DNA of 64,000 nucleotides, from NCBI GenBank assembly GCA_039801505.1, contig JBDRUV010000002.1, positions 186,001-250,000 of the forward strand, given 5' to 3'. Position numbers and translations under genes: made by a program. Below, piece after piece: positions 27,170 to 35,715 of this stretch. The notes beneath the pieces are model-generated. The model did no database searches. It worked only from the letters and a program-made list of their open reading frames with translations, and was not told the origin of the DNA. The DNA comes from a candidate division WOR-3 bacterium (GTDB lineage Bacteria > Hydrothermota > Tepidihabitantia > Tepidihabitantales > CAIPLT01). Position 1 is the stretch's first letter; every line of letters starts with the position of its first letter.

Positions 27170-28492
27170 ATGAGGATAAAAGTATTTCTAATAGTACCGG
27201 CCTTATTATCAGTTTTACTGAATCACCAAATTGCATGGGGCGCAAACATTTATTGGGCTAATTTACATTCCCATACCTCATTATCGGATGGACAAGGACT
27301 GCCAGCCGAGGCCTACTTGTATGCCCGGGATTCTGCTGGGATTGATGTTTTAGCCATAACCGACCACACGCATTATTTATCCGAAATTAGCTACCAGTAT
27401 ACTAAAAATATTGCCCGACAATTTTGCGAACCCGGGCGCTTTATTGCGTTATGTGGGCAAGAATTCGGTTCATTAGGAGCATTTGGACACTTTTCAATAT
27501 TTGAAGCTGAAAGTCTTTATCCCTATTCGGTTAATAATTTAGCCCAGTTTTATCGATGGATTTACGAGCGTAAGGTTGCGGCGCAATTCAATCACCCTCG
27601 AAATACGGATTTTAATTATTTCACCTACGATCAATATGGTGATAAATACGCAACTATGATCGAGGTGGTTAACGGCAGTGGACTTTATACTTCTTATTAT
27701 GAAGAGCTCTATATCAACGCGCTTAATCAAGGTTGGCATTTAGCCCCAGTGGCTAATCAGGATAATCACAACCGCCAGTGGGGTAATGCTACCACTGTCG
27801 ATGGTCAGATCCCCTTAACTGGGATTTGGGCTGATAGCCTAACAAAAGAGAATATTCTACAAGCAATGTCTTTACGAAGACTATATGCGGTTGAGGTAAA
27901 ACCAGCTTATGACCGCATATGGCTGTGGGATTTTTCAATTGGTGAGGCCAAGATGGGCGACATCTATTATACCAAGAATTCGACCCATCAGATTAACTTG
28001 CGGGTTAGTGCGGTTAATAAATTCGGTCGGATCTATTTATATCGTAATGGGGTAATATTCGACTCTAGCGTTGTCGATACTAATGATATCCAGCTAGTCT
28101 TTACGGATACGATGAGTAATGGCTATTATTTTATTAAAGGTGTCCAGCAGGATGGTGACCGGTTCTGGTCGGCACCAATTTGGATCTCTTATTCTCCAGT
28201 CCCAACAACTATTGAAATTTGGCCACATCCGATTCGCGAACGTTCCCGAATTATTGTTCCTCAGGCTAATATGACTTCCGGGAGCAAAGAGCTTTCCGTG
28301 TATACTATGGACGGCACCCGGGTTTACCATACCCGTAAAGATTATTCTGAAGAACTCTTTTGGGATGGTCGGGATAATTCCGGTAATATCTTACAAAACG
28401 GCATTTATTACTTAGTAGTAAAGATCCAAAACGGCAGCGGTGTTCAGGTATATAAAACTAAAGCAGCCCTCTTAAGACAGAATGAATACTAA
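27170..28492 (+). CDS. Secreted PHP-type metallohydrolase with C-terminal sorting domain
   Basis: This 440-residue protein has a signal peptide ending near residue 25. The PHP/CehA-like domain (about 27-250) has NLHSHTSLSDG, ITDHTHYLSE, GQEFG, QFNHPRNTDF and NQDNHN as metal-ligand motifs. The last ~90 residues (IEIWPHPIRERS, then LFWDGRDNSGNILQNGIYYLVVK) form a FlgD/type-IX-like C-terminal domain shared with the proteins at 49731 and 61094. Likely a phosphoesterase; the substrate is unknown. It follows the nucleotidase after 2 nt and overlaps the next gene by 11 nt. Confidence 0.8.
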   Translation: MRIKVFLIVPALLSVLLNHQIAWGANIYWANLHSHTSLSDGQGLPAEAYLYARDSAGIDVLAITDHTHYLSEISYQYTKNIARQFCEPGRFIALCGQEFGSLGAFGHFSIFEAESLYPYSVNNLAQFYRWIYERKVAAQFNHPRNTDFNYFTYDQYGDKYATMIEVVNGSGLYTSYYEELYINALNQGWHLAPVANQDNHNRQWGNATTVDGQIPLTGIWADSLTKENILQAMSLRRLYAVEVKPAYDRIWLWDFSIGEAKMGDIYYTKNSTHQINLRVSAVNKFGRIYLYRNGVIFDSSVVDTNDIQLVFTDTMSNGYYFIKGVQQDGDRFWSAPIWISYSPVPTTIEIWPHPIRERSRIIVPQANMTSGSKELSVYTMDGTRVYHTRKDYSEELFWDGRDNSGNILQNGIYYLVVKIQNGSGVQVYKTKAALLRQNEY

Positions 28493-29276
28493 AAGCTACG
28501 TTTATCTTGTATATATCTTAATCATTGTTAATATCGGCCTCGGGCTTGGGTATCAAATGCCGTATTCAGCCCGATCAATCGGATTAGCCGAAGCGAATGT
28601 CTCTTTTTTAGGTGATATCGGAGCTATAGCTTATAATCCCGCAGTCCTTATGGAAAATATGATAGGCTTTAATCTTACTGAATGGTTTATCGACAGTCGT
28701 ATCGGCTCAGTCATTGGCAGTTATAATGTCAAAGATAAATTCCTCATCGGTGGCGCGTTCAGTTATCTGTACTACGGGGTTATGCCGATTTATAATGAAC
28801 TAGGCACCAACGAAGGCCAGATGAGTGCTGATTTATATAGTTATCAATTAGCGATTAAGAAAGGATTTTTCAACAGCAAACTCTCCTGCGGCGCCAGTAT
28901 TAAAGGCTTAGTGGAGCGAATTGCCCAAAATAAAACCCAAGCCTTGTATCCGCAAGTTGGAATTATCTATACTACCAAAATCTTTCATTTTGGAGGCAGT
29001 GTTGCGATTACTTCCCACCCGATAAGCCAGGTAGGTTTAACGGCGAAATTACCCTATCGATTTATTCTTTTGGCAGCCACTAGCTACCAAGCAAAGCTTG
29101 ATTTTCGGCTTGGCTTAGAATCTCAAGTTAATAAACTTGCCTTCCGCGCTGGTTGGTCTCCTAAAGCTCTATCATTGGGTATTGGATATACCGAAGGAAA
29201 TTACCAGTTTGATTACGCAATTCGAAATTATAAAGAACTTGGTCCAGTCCATAGTTTTTCGCTAACCATTCGCTAA
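28482..29276 (+). CDS. PorV/PorQ-like outer-membrane protein
   Basis: This 264-residue barrel protein with a signal peptide opens YSARSIGLAEANVSFLGDIGAIAYNPAVL, the PorV/PorQ signature (compare 21251 and 46949). It ends in an aromatic/basic strand HSFSLTIR. It closes the outer-membrane operon. Two PorV-like proteins bracket the HhH-barrel, nucleotidase and PHP genes, and the PHP protein carries a sorting domain. That fits a dedicated export or surface-attachment partner, by analogy with Bacteroidetes PorV (inference). Confidence 0.68.
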   Translation: MNTKSYVYLVYILIIVNIGLGLGYQMPYSARSIGLAEANVSFLGDIGAIAYNPAVLMENMIGFNLTEWFIDSRIGSVIGSYNVKDKFLIGGAFSYLYYGVMPIYNELGTNEGQMSADLYSYQLAIKKGFFNSKLSCGASIKGLVERIAQNKTQALYPQVGIIYTTKIFHFGGSVAITSHPISQVGLTAKLPYRFILLAATSYQAKLDFRLGLESQVNKLAFRAGWSPKALSLGIGYTEGNYQFDYAIRNYKELGPVHSFSLTIR

Positions 29277-29378
29277 GCTATTAAATAATAAATAACGCCC
29301 GTACTTTTATAAAACCCCGTAAACTTAAGACTACGACGACCAAAATTCCTATAAACCCATAATATCTCATAAATAAGA

Positions 29379-29402
29379 GACCGTGGGGGAGACTGTAGGG
29401 TC
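29379..29402 (+). repeat. Intergenic tandem-dodecamer repeat, copy C
   Basis: GACCGTGGGGGA then GACTGTAGGGTC. GGGTCAT follows the second unit as in copy D, and the downstream blocks CTATATGA, AGGTAA (shared with D) and TAATTACA, AAAAAT (shared with A) are kept. The core lies 129 nt upstream of the hrb -35 box. Upstream, CGTACTTTTATAA resembles CGTATTTTTATAA of copy A. The rest of the 310-nt gap shows nothing else. Confidence 0.65.
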
Positions 29403-29531
29403 ATCTTATCACCAGTTTAATTAGCTATATGAATTTCAGGTAATTACATCAAAAATTCCTCAAGATAAAGGTTGCCTTCCAGTGAAACCTTAACGGGCTG
29501 CGGTGAACATGACTTGATACAGCCGGTTTCC

Positions 29532-29560
29532 TTGACAGGGTTTATATTAGCGGGTATAAT
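29532..29560 (+). promoter_or_regulatory. Promoter of the hrb-hcp-fprA operon
   Basis: TTGACA (29532-29537), 17-nt spacer, TATAAT (29555-29560): both boxes perfect. A 26-nt gap to the ATG contains AGAAGGGAG, a ribosome site. Confidence 0.8.
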
Positions 29561-29586
29561 TTCTTACGCTCTAGAAGGGAGTTGGT

Positions 29587-30279
29587 ATGGACTTAACGAC
29601 GTTACAAAAAATTAATTATGGAATGTATATTATAAGTGCTCAAAAAAATGGCCAGTTTAATGGCCAGGTGGCTAATGCCTTAATCCAAGTAACTTCAGAA
29701 CCACCACAAATTGCCGTGGGTATCAATAAACAGAACTTAACCCATGAATTTATCACCGAAAGCCGCGTTTTTACAATTTCAATTCTTAGTGAAGAGACCC
29801 CGATGAACTTTATCGGTCGATTTGGATTTAAGTCCGGCCGTGAGTTTAATAAATTTGAGGGCATAAATTTTAAAATTGGGATAACTGGAACCCCAATTGT
29901 GTTGGACTATACTGTGGGATATATCGAATGTGAGGTGACTAAGACCGTAGATTGCGGTACCCATACTTTATTTATCGGGCGGGTCCTTGATGCCCAAAGT
30001 GTTGCTGATAAACCGCCCATGACTTATGCTTATTATCATATAATTAAAAAAGGCAAGTCCCCCAAGACAGCACCAACTTATCTAAAACAAGAAATCAAAC
30101 AAGAAAGCGAGGTGAAAACAATGACTAAGTATCGCTGCACAGTATGTGATTATATTTATGACCCGGCCGTTGGCGATCCAGAGTCTCAAGTTCCGCCCGG
30201 CACGCCATTTGAGGCATTACCCGAAAACTGGGTATGTCCGGTTTGTGGTGCCGATAAATCTCAATTTGAGCCGGTGTAA
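29587..30279 (+). CDS. hrb: High-molecular-weight rubredoxin (flavin reductase-rubredoxin fusion)
   Basis: In this 230-residue protein, residues 1-155 form an FMN-binding split-barrel flavin-reductase domain ([38 protein letters not shown]). The C-terminal ~52 residues are a complete rubredoxin with iron ligands in [12 protein letters not shown] and [10 protein letters not shown]. This matches Hrb of Moorella, which passes electrons from NAD(P)H to the flavodiiron protein FprA. FprA is encoded two genes downstream. An internal ATG (30121), preceded by GCGAGG, could allow separate translation of the rubredoxin domain. The perfect promoter suggests strong expression. Confidence 0.88.
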   Translation: MDLTTLQKINYGMYIISAQKNGQFNGQVANALIQVTSEPPQIAVGINKQNLTHEFITESRVFTISILSEETPMNFIGRFGFKSGREFNKFEGINFKIGITGTPIVLDYTVGYIECEVTKTVDCGTHTLFIGRVLDAQSVADKPPMTYAYYHIIKKGKSPKTAPTYLKQEIKQESEVKTMTKYRCTVCDYIYDPAVGDPESQVPPGTPFEALPENWVCPVCGADKSQFEPV

Positions 30280-30313
30280 TTTAACGATTTAGAAAAAACT
30301 TAGGAGGTAGATT

Positions 30314-31621
30314 ATGAACGAAACTTTAAAGATGTTTTGTTATCAATGTTCCCAAACAGCCAAAGGCACTGGCTGCACAGTGCGAGGAGTTTGCGGCAAA
30401 GAGCCAACTGTGGCTCGGCTTCAAGACAATCTGTTGTTTGCGATTAAGGGGATCTCAGCCTATCTTTATCATGCTCGAGAGCTTGGCGTCTCAGACAGGG
30501 AAATCGATTCGTTCCTAGAAATGGGATTTTTTAGCACGCTGACCAATGTTAATTTTGATCCTACCCGTTTTATAGAACTTGCCCTAAAAGCCGGTAAGAT
30601 GAACATTAAAACCATGAAGTTACTTAAAGATGCCCACATTAAGGAATACGGCGAACCTACCCCGACAAAAGTACGAACTACAACAGTCAAAGGTAAAGGC
30701 ATCATTGTCACCGGACATAGTCTTAAAGCATTGCATGAACTTCTTAAGCAAACCGAAGGCACCGGCATCAATATTTATACCCATTCTGAGATGCTACCAG
30801 CTCATGGTTATCCGGAATTAAGAAAATATCAGCATCTTGTCGGCAATTTAGGCGGAGCCTGGCATGATCAACGAGAACTTTTTGCGCACTTTCCTGGTGC
30901 TATTCTTGCTACCTCTAACTGTGTACTTTTGCCCACGGACGCCTACAAAGATCGAATCTTTACTATGGGTGTTACCGGCCTACCGGGTGTAAAACATATT
31001 GATGGTTTTGACTTTACACCGATAATTGAAAAAGCTAAAACTTTGCCCGATCTAGAAGATCGGCCCTCAGGACAATTTTTAACCACTGGATTTTCTAAAT
31101 CTGTGATATTGGCCCTTGCCGATAAAATAAAAAGATTACTTGTTGAGGGGCATCTTAAACATATCTTTTTAGTTGGTGGATGCGACACACCGGGCAAGAA
31201 AGGCGAATATTACCGTAAATTCGTAGAACTTTTACCGAAAGAGACTTTAGTCATTACTCTAGCCTGCGGTAAATACCGATTTAATAACTTAGATTTAGGC
31301 GAACTAGATGGTATCCCGCGTCTAATTGACTTAGGACAATGTAATGATACGGTCGTGGCTCTGGAGATTGCTGAAGCTTTTTGTGCCCTTTTAGGTGTAT
31401 CAATTGATAAATTACCTTTAAGTTTAGTTTTAACTTGGATGGAACAAAAAGCAGTAGCAATTCTTTGGAGTCTATTGGCATCGGGTTTTAAAAATATTTA
31501 TCTCGGGCCAATTATTCCGGCTTGGATTAATAAAGAAATTTTAGAAGTGCTGATAAATAATTATCAGATAAAATTAATCTCAAAACCAGAAAAAGACCTA
31601 CAAGAGCTCTTAGGAGGATAA
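30314..31621 (+). CDS. hcp: Hybrid cluster protein (class III Hcp; hydroxylamine/NO reductase)
   Basis: This 435-residue protein is about 110 residues shorter than class I/II Hcp, as in the class III proteins of thermophiles and methanogens; it is not truncated. The N-terminal [4Fe-4S] motif is CYQC-x8-C-x5-C. Hybrid-cluster ligands are visible in order: the His of TGHSL, the Glu of [12 protein letters not shown], then [27 protein letters not shown] and [10 protein letters not shown]. Hcp enzymes reduce NO or hydroxylamine and protect against nitrosative stress. It lies between hrb and fprA; AGGAGG precedes the ATG. Confidence 0.92.
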   Translation: MNETLKMFCYQCSQTAKGTGCTVRGVCGKEPTVARLQDNLLFAIKGISAYLYHARELGVSDREIDSFLEMGFFSTLTNVNFDPTRFIELALKAGKMNIKTMKLLKDAHIKEYGEPTPTKVRTTTVKGKGIIVTGHSLKALHELLKQTEGTGINIYTHSEMLPAHGYPELRKYQHLVGNLGGAWHDQRELFAHFPGAILATSNCVLLPTDAYKDRIFTMGVTGLPGVKHIDGFDFTPIIEKAKTLPDLEDRPSGQFLTTGFSKSVILALADKIKRLLVEGHLKHIFLVGGCDTPGKKGEYYRKFVELLPKETLVITLACGKYRFNNLDLGELDGIPRLIDLGQCNDTVVALEIAEAFCALLGVSIDKLPLSLVLTWMEQKAVAILWSLLASGFKNIYLGPIIPAWINKEILEVLINNYQIKLISKPEKDLQELLGG

Positions 31622-31623
31622 TA

Positions 31624-32805
31624 ATGTTTCGAGAAATCAAGCCAAGAATTTTTTATGTTGGTGCCTTAGACTTTGACCGCAGGCTTTTTGACGAACTAAT
31701 ACCTCTACCGTATGGCACAAGCTATAATGCGTATGTTATACAAGGCAGCGAAAAAACTGCTCTAATTGATACGGTCGATCCAACTAAAGAAAATGTTTTA
31801 ATTGAAAATCTAAAGCATCTCGGATTAAGCCGCATTGACTATGTTATTGCGCATCATGCTGAACAGGACCATTCCGGTGTAATTCCTGTAATCTTAAAGC
31901 ATTTTCCTGAAGCCAAGGTTGTTACTAATGCGAAGTGTAAAGAACTTTTAATCCGCTTGCTTTTAATACCCGAAGAACGGTTTTTGGTCATCCGGGATCA
32001 CGAGACGCTTTCTTTGGGTAATAAAACCTTAGAATTTATCTTTGCACCTTGGGTTCATTGGCCAGAAACAATACTGACATATCTAAAAGAAGATAAAATT
32101 CTTTTTACTTGTGATTTCTTGGGATCTCACTTGGCTACTAGTGATCTATTTGTGACCGATGAATGTCGCTACTACGATTCGGCAAAGAGATATTATGCTG
32201 AAATTATGATGCCCTTCCGGACTAATATTAGACAGCACCTAGAAAAGCTTAAAGACCTTCAAATAGAGATAATTGCTCCAAGCCATGGGCCACTTCATAA
32301 TCGACCGGACTTTATTATTAATGCTTATCGTGACTGGACCTCTGATAGAGTAAAAAACGAAGTAGTGATTCCTTATGTCTCGATGCATGGGGCAGTTGAT
32401 GCGATGGTGGAGTATTTTTGTGATCGCATTATCTCTTTGGGGATTTCAGTAAAACCTTTTAATTTAACAACTACAGATCTAGGTGAATTAGCCATGGCTT
32501 TAGTTGATGCCGCAACCTTGATAATTGGGACTTCAGCCGTGTTGGCTGGCCCGCATCCTCAGACAATTTTCGCGGCCTATTTAGTAAATGTCTTGCGTCC
32601 TAAAACTAAATTTTTATCGATAATTGCCTCATACGGTTGGGGCGCCAAAATCGTAGAAAAACTTACCGAGTTAACTAGTAATCTTAAGGTTGAGGTACTA
32701 GATAGCGTTATTGCCCATGGTTATCCTAAAAAAGAAGACTTTATGAAATTAGATGCTTTGGCTGAAAAAATCCAAATAAAACATAAAGAACTTGGTATTC
32801 TGTAA
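31624..32805 (+). CDS. fprA: Flavodiiron protein (FprA-type O2/NO reductase)
   Basis: In this 393-residue protein the N-terminal metallo-beta-lactamase domain carries the diiron ligands in HHAEQDHSG, the His of PWVHWPET, the Asp of FTCDFLG and the His of APSHGPLH. The C-terminal flavodoxin domain (about 250-393) begins VIPYVSMHGAVDAM. It reduces O2 to water and/or NO to N2O with electrons from rubredoxin, here presumably Hrb. AGGAGG is provided by the end of hcp. Together with Hcp this is an anaerobe's defence operon. Confidence 0.92.
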   Translation: MFREIKPRIFYVGALDFDRRLFDELIPLPYGTSYNAYVIQGSEKTALIDTVDPTKENVLIENLKHLGLSRIDYVIAHHAEQDHSGVIPVILKHFPEAKVVTNAKCKELLIRLLLIPEERFLVIRDHETLSLGNKTLEFIFAPWVHWPETILTYLKEDKILFTCDFLGSHLATSDLFVTDECRYYDSAKRYYAEIMMPFRTNIRQHLEKLKDLQIEIIAPSHGPLHNRPDFIINAYRDWTSDRVKNEVVIPYVSMHGAVDAMVEYFCDRIISLGISVKPFNLTTTDLGELAMALVDAATLIIGTSAVLAGPHPQTIFAAYLVNVLRPKTKFLSIIASYGWGAKIVEKLTELTSNLKVEVLDSVIAHGYPKKEDFMKLDALAEKIQIKHKELGIL

Positions 32806-32806
32806 A

Positions 32807-34018
32807 ATGCCTCTGGTATATTTAGATAATCATTCAGCAACTAAACTTGATATGCGAGTGCTTGAAGCGATGCTACCGTACTTTACCGAATTTTATGGCA
32901 ACCCGCTGAGCTTTCATCCTTTAGGGCAAAAATCGGAGCAGGCGAGAGAGACAGCACGCCAAGAAGTTGCCAACTTGTTATCAGTCCAACCAGATGAAGT
33001 TTACTTTACTTCTTGCGGCTCGGAAGCTAATAATTGGGCAATTAAGGGTATAGCTTGGGCTTATCAACATAAGGGACGGCATATCGTTACTTCTAAAATT
33101 GAACATGTCTCAGTGCTTAATACCGTGAAATATCTCGAACAACAGGGTTTTGAAGTTACTTATCTGGATGTTGATCAGTATGGCTTAGTAGATCCGGATG
33201 ATTTAGAGAAGGCTTTGAAAGATACTACGATCTTAATATCAATTCAACATGCTAATCCTGAAATTGGGACTATTCAGCCAATACCGGAATTAGTAAAAGT
33301 TGCTAAAAGCCACGGAATTTTATTCCACACCGACGCTGTGGCTAGTTGTGGTATCATCCCGGTCGATGCTAACAAGTTAGGAGTTGATCTTTTAAGCTTA
33401 TCGGCATCCACCATGTATGGCCCCAAAGGTATTGGTGCCTTATTCGTAAAAAAAGGAATAAAGATTACACCCCTAATTCATGGCGGTATCCAAGAACATA
33501 ATAAGCGAGCTGGCACCGAAAATATTCCGGGAATTGTTGGTTTCGGTAAAGCCTGTGCTTTAGCCAAAGCCGAGATGTCTATGCGACATAATACACTTTG
33601 TCGGCTACGCAACAAACTTATTGCGGAAATTCCTCAAATAATTGAATATGTTTATCTAAACGGACACCCAGCAAACAGATTGCCCAATAATATAAATTTT
33701 TCCTTTGAATTTGTTGAGGGGGAAAGTATTACTTTGCTTTTAGCCGAAAAAGGCATCTATGTAAGCAGTGGTTCTACTTGTAGTTCAAGAGCCTTAAAGA
33801 TGTCTCATGTACTTGAGGCATTAAGGATTGATCCAGCTGTTGCTCAAGGTACGATTACTATGACCTTAGGGATCGATCTGACAGATAGTGATATTGCTTA
33901 TGTATTAGAAAAATTGCCGCCGATCATTTATCATCTTCGAGAGCTTTCACCGCTTTATGATCATTTTAAGAAAACTGGGCAAAGAAAAATTGCCGGCCCG
34001 CGATTACGTCACGAATAA
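32807..34018 (+). CDS. IscS/NifS-like protein lacking the PLP lysine
   Basis: This 403-residue class-V aminotransferase-fold protein is otherwise close to cysteine desulfurase: YLDNHSATK, TSCGSEANNWAI, IEHVSVLNT, FHTDAVA, RAGTENIPGIVGFG and the catalytic Cys325 in SSGSTCSSRALKMSHVL. But the Schiff-base motif, normally SGHKIYGPKG, reads SASTMYGPKG, so the PLP Lys is Thr202. The PLP-contacting Gln after TDA(V/T) is Ala. It should therefore not make sulphur from cysteine by the standard route. An IscS of Archaeoglobus fulgidus with the same type of loss is known to cooperate in Fe-S assembly (from memory). It lies 1 nt after fprA; no iscU is adjacent. Confidence 0.85.
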   Translation: MPLVYLDNHSATKLDMRVLEAMLPYFTEFYGNPLSFHPLGQKSEQARETARQEVANLLSVQPDEVYFTSCGSEANNWAIKGIAWAYQHKGRHIVTSKIEHVSVLNTVKYLEQQGFEVTYLDVDQYGLVDPDDLEKALKDTTILISIQHANPEIGTIQPIPELVKVAKSHGILFHTDAVASCGIIPVDANKLGVDLLSLSASTMYGPKGIGALFVKKGIKITPLIHGGIQEHNKRAGTENIPGIVGFGKACALAKAEMSMRHNTLCRLRNKLIAEIPQIIEYVYLNGHPANRLPNNINFSFEFVEGESITLLLAEKGIYVSSGSTCSSRALKMSHVLEALRIDPAVAQGTITMTLGIDLTDSDIAYVLEKLPPIIYHLRELSPLYDHFKKTGQRKIAGPRLRHE

Positions 34019-34031
34019 ATAAAAAAAATAT

Positions 34032-34059
34032 CTTGACAACGGCTAGTTGATTATTATAA
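34032..34059 (+). promoter_or_regulatory. Promoter of the 34127 outer-membrane gene
   Basis: TTGACA (34032-34037), 16-nt spacer, TATAAT (34054-34059). The 67 nt to the ATG include a hairpin and an AAAGGAG ribosome site. Confidence 0.8.
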
Positions 34060-34066
34060 TTAGCCT

Positions 34067-34092
34067 GGATAAAGGCAACGGCCGACCTTTAT
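34067..34092 (+). promoter_or_regulatory. 5'-UTR hairpin
   Basis: GATAAAGG (34067-34074) pairs perfectly with CCTTTATC (34085-34092). It starts at or within a few nt of the predicted transcript 5' end, a placement that commonly stabilises mRNA. Confidence 0.5.
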
Positions 34093-34126
34093 CTGTTTTA
34101 CCATAAACTGGCCAGAAAGGAGCCTT

Positions 34127-35668
34127 ATGCCTAAAAAACGAATAATTAACGCGCTAGTGGCAATTTTGCTTTTTATTGCTACCGCACCTCTTAAAGCGCA
34201 GACACCATTTCAGTTTAAGCTGTCAACGACAGCCCCGGAAGCTGGACTTTTCTTTGCTAATCCTGGATATATTACTCCAGCTCTATCTTGGGGACCTTAT
34301 GGAATTTTCTGTAATCCCGCAGCCTTAGGATTTCAACTGGATTATGGTTTGGCATTTGCTTTTGGTATTCCAAGTAAGCCGCAAATTAATGCCGACTTAA
34401 CACTATTTCAACAGACTAATTATATGAGCCAAATTACGGTACCATTGGAGTTAACTATTGAGGATAAGGGTGGTTTGAATTTTATAGGACTTATGGGACG
34501 AGCCGGTCCAGTTGGTATTGGTTTGGGGTTGATGCAAAAGTCAGCCTCAGGTTTGAGTTTTGACTTCCAGCAAACCCAGACAATTAATATCAATTATCAA
34601 ATTACTCAGACAATTCGGGCACGCATAAATCCAACTCTTGATACTGCAGTGCCGATTACAATTGACATTAATGCCCCAGTTCAACTAAGTCTTGACGGCG
34701 ACGGAGCATTAGAAGTTGGTCGCATGCCATTATTTATTGGCGCAGGCTATGCTTTAGGAAATGCTTTTGGCGTAGGATTAGGGACAAAAATTTATCAATA
34801 TACCGGCAACTTAAGATCGGGTATTGATTTTGACTTTCGAACTAATGTATCCTGCGTTGGAAGAGCTCAACCCCCCTTTCGAGGTGCAATTACCGGTAAT
34901 GCTTTTGTAGCCGATACTATATTCCATGTTTTGGGCAACGGTGATTTTAATGCCTCTCAATTGGCAATAACCTTGGGGACGTTACTTAGAGCCGGGTTCT
35001 TTAGGATGGGTCTTACATTAGAACAGGGGTTACCCACCGAACTTTCTGGTAATTACTCTCTTACTACTTTTCGTCTAACTGACATGCCTGATAGCATGCG
35101 GGTCGATAGTAACTATGTTAGTTTTGTACTGCCAGATAGTATTTATGGGCGCTTGGCGATTTCGGTTCTGCCTGGTATAAGAGATTATGATACAATTGGT
35201 GGGACCCAAACGCTTTCCCTTAAGGGATATACTGATTTAAACCTGGGCTTGTCCTTTTCAATACTTGATTTATATCTGGGTGGCCGAGTTCCTAATCCTC
35301 ATGATATTAATAGTGCTAAATTTGGATTGTTGTTGTCGGTGCCAGTTTCACCAGTTACAGTTCGGACCGGTCTTTTGGCTAGTATGGATTATTTATATCA
35401 AGTAAATAATAACACACCACTTTTGCCCCTACGCGTCCTCGTATACGGTGGGCTAGGTGCATCTTATAAACAAACTCTTAGTTTCCTTGAAGGGCGGCTC
35501 AATTTCCTTCCCAGGTTGCCTGAAGTGCAGATTGATTTGGCGGTTAAAACCAATGCATTACCTTGGGGTGCGCGATTTATTCCTAACAATTCGTTAGTTT
35601 CCAATATTCAATCTCCGGGCTTTATGTCCCTTTTGAACTTTAATCTTGGTCTGGGGATAAACATTTAG
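34127..35668 (+). CDS. Predicted outer-membrane protein, unknown function
   Basis: This 513-residue protein has a clear signal peptide (NALVAILLFIATAPLKAQ). The barrel-like body is rich in Gly, Tyr and alternating hydrophobic residues (GPYGIFCNPAALGFQLDYGLAFAF, VGIGLGLMQKSASGL), and it ends in a strand-like FNLGLGINI. The motif FCNPAALGF recalls the NPA motif of PorV-like barrels, so it may be a distant, larger relative. A perfect promoter, hairpin leader and strong Shine-Dalgarno suggest an abundant protein. It is monocistronic, followed by a strong hairpin at 35683-35712. Confidence 0.6.
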   Translation: MPKKRIINALVAILLFIATAPLKAQTPFQFKLSTTAPEAGLFFANPGYITPALSWGPYGIFCNPAALGFQLDYGLAFAFGIPSKPQINADLTLFQQTNYMSQITVPLELTIEDKGGLNFIGLMGRAGPVGIGLGLMQKSASGLSFDFQQTQTININYQITQTIRARINPTLDTAVPITIDINAPVQLSLDGDGALEVGRMPLFIGAGYALGNAFGVGLGTKIYQYTGNLRSGIDFDFRTNVSCVGRAQPPFRGAITGNAFVADTIFHVLGNGDFNASQLAITLGTLLRAGFFRMGLTLEQGLPTELSGNYSLTTFRLTDMPDSMRVDSNYVSFVLPDSIYGRLAISVLPGIRDYDTIGGTQTLSLKGYTDLNLGLSFSILDLYLGGRVPNPHDINSAKFGLLLSVPVSPVTVRTGLLASMDYLYQVNNNTPLLPLRVLVYGGLGASYKQTLSFLEGRLNFLPRLPEVQIDLAVKTNALPWGARFIPNNSLVSNIQSPGFMSLLNFNLGLGINI

Positions 35669-35682
35669 CCTTTTAAGACCAT

Positions 35683-35712
35683 CGGGAGGTAAGTTATGTT
35701 GCTTGCCTCCCG
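35683..35712. terminator. Bidirectional hairpin between convergent genes
   Basis: CGGGAGG (35683-35689) pairs with CCTCCCG (35706-35712), extended inward by AAG/CTT. It lies between the stops of the 34127 gene and the minus-strand FAD oxidoreductase gene. U-tracts are weak on both sides. Confidence 0.55.
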
Positions 35713-35715
35713 GCT

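Noticed and set aside
30314-31621. Possible truncation of hcp because of its short length
   Set aside because: All hybrid-cluster ligands and both ends are present; the size matches class III Hcp.
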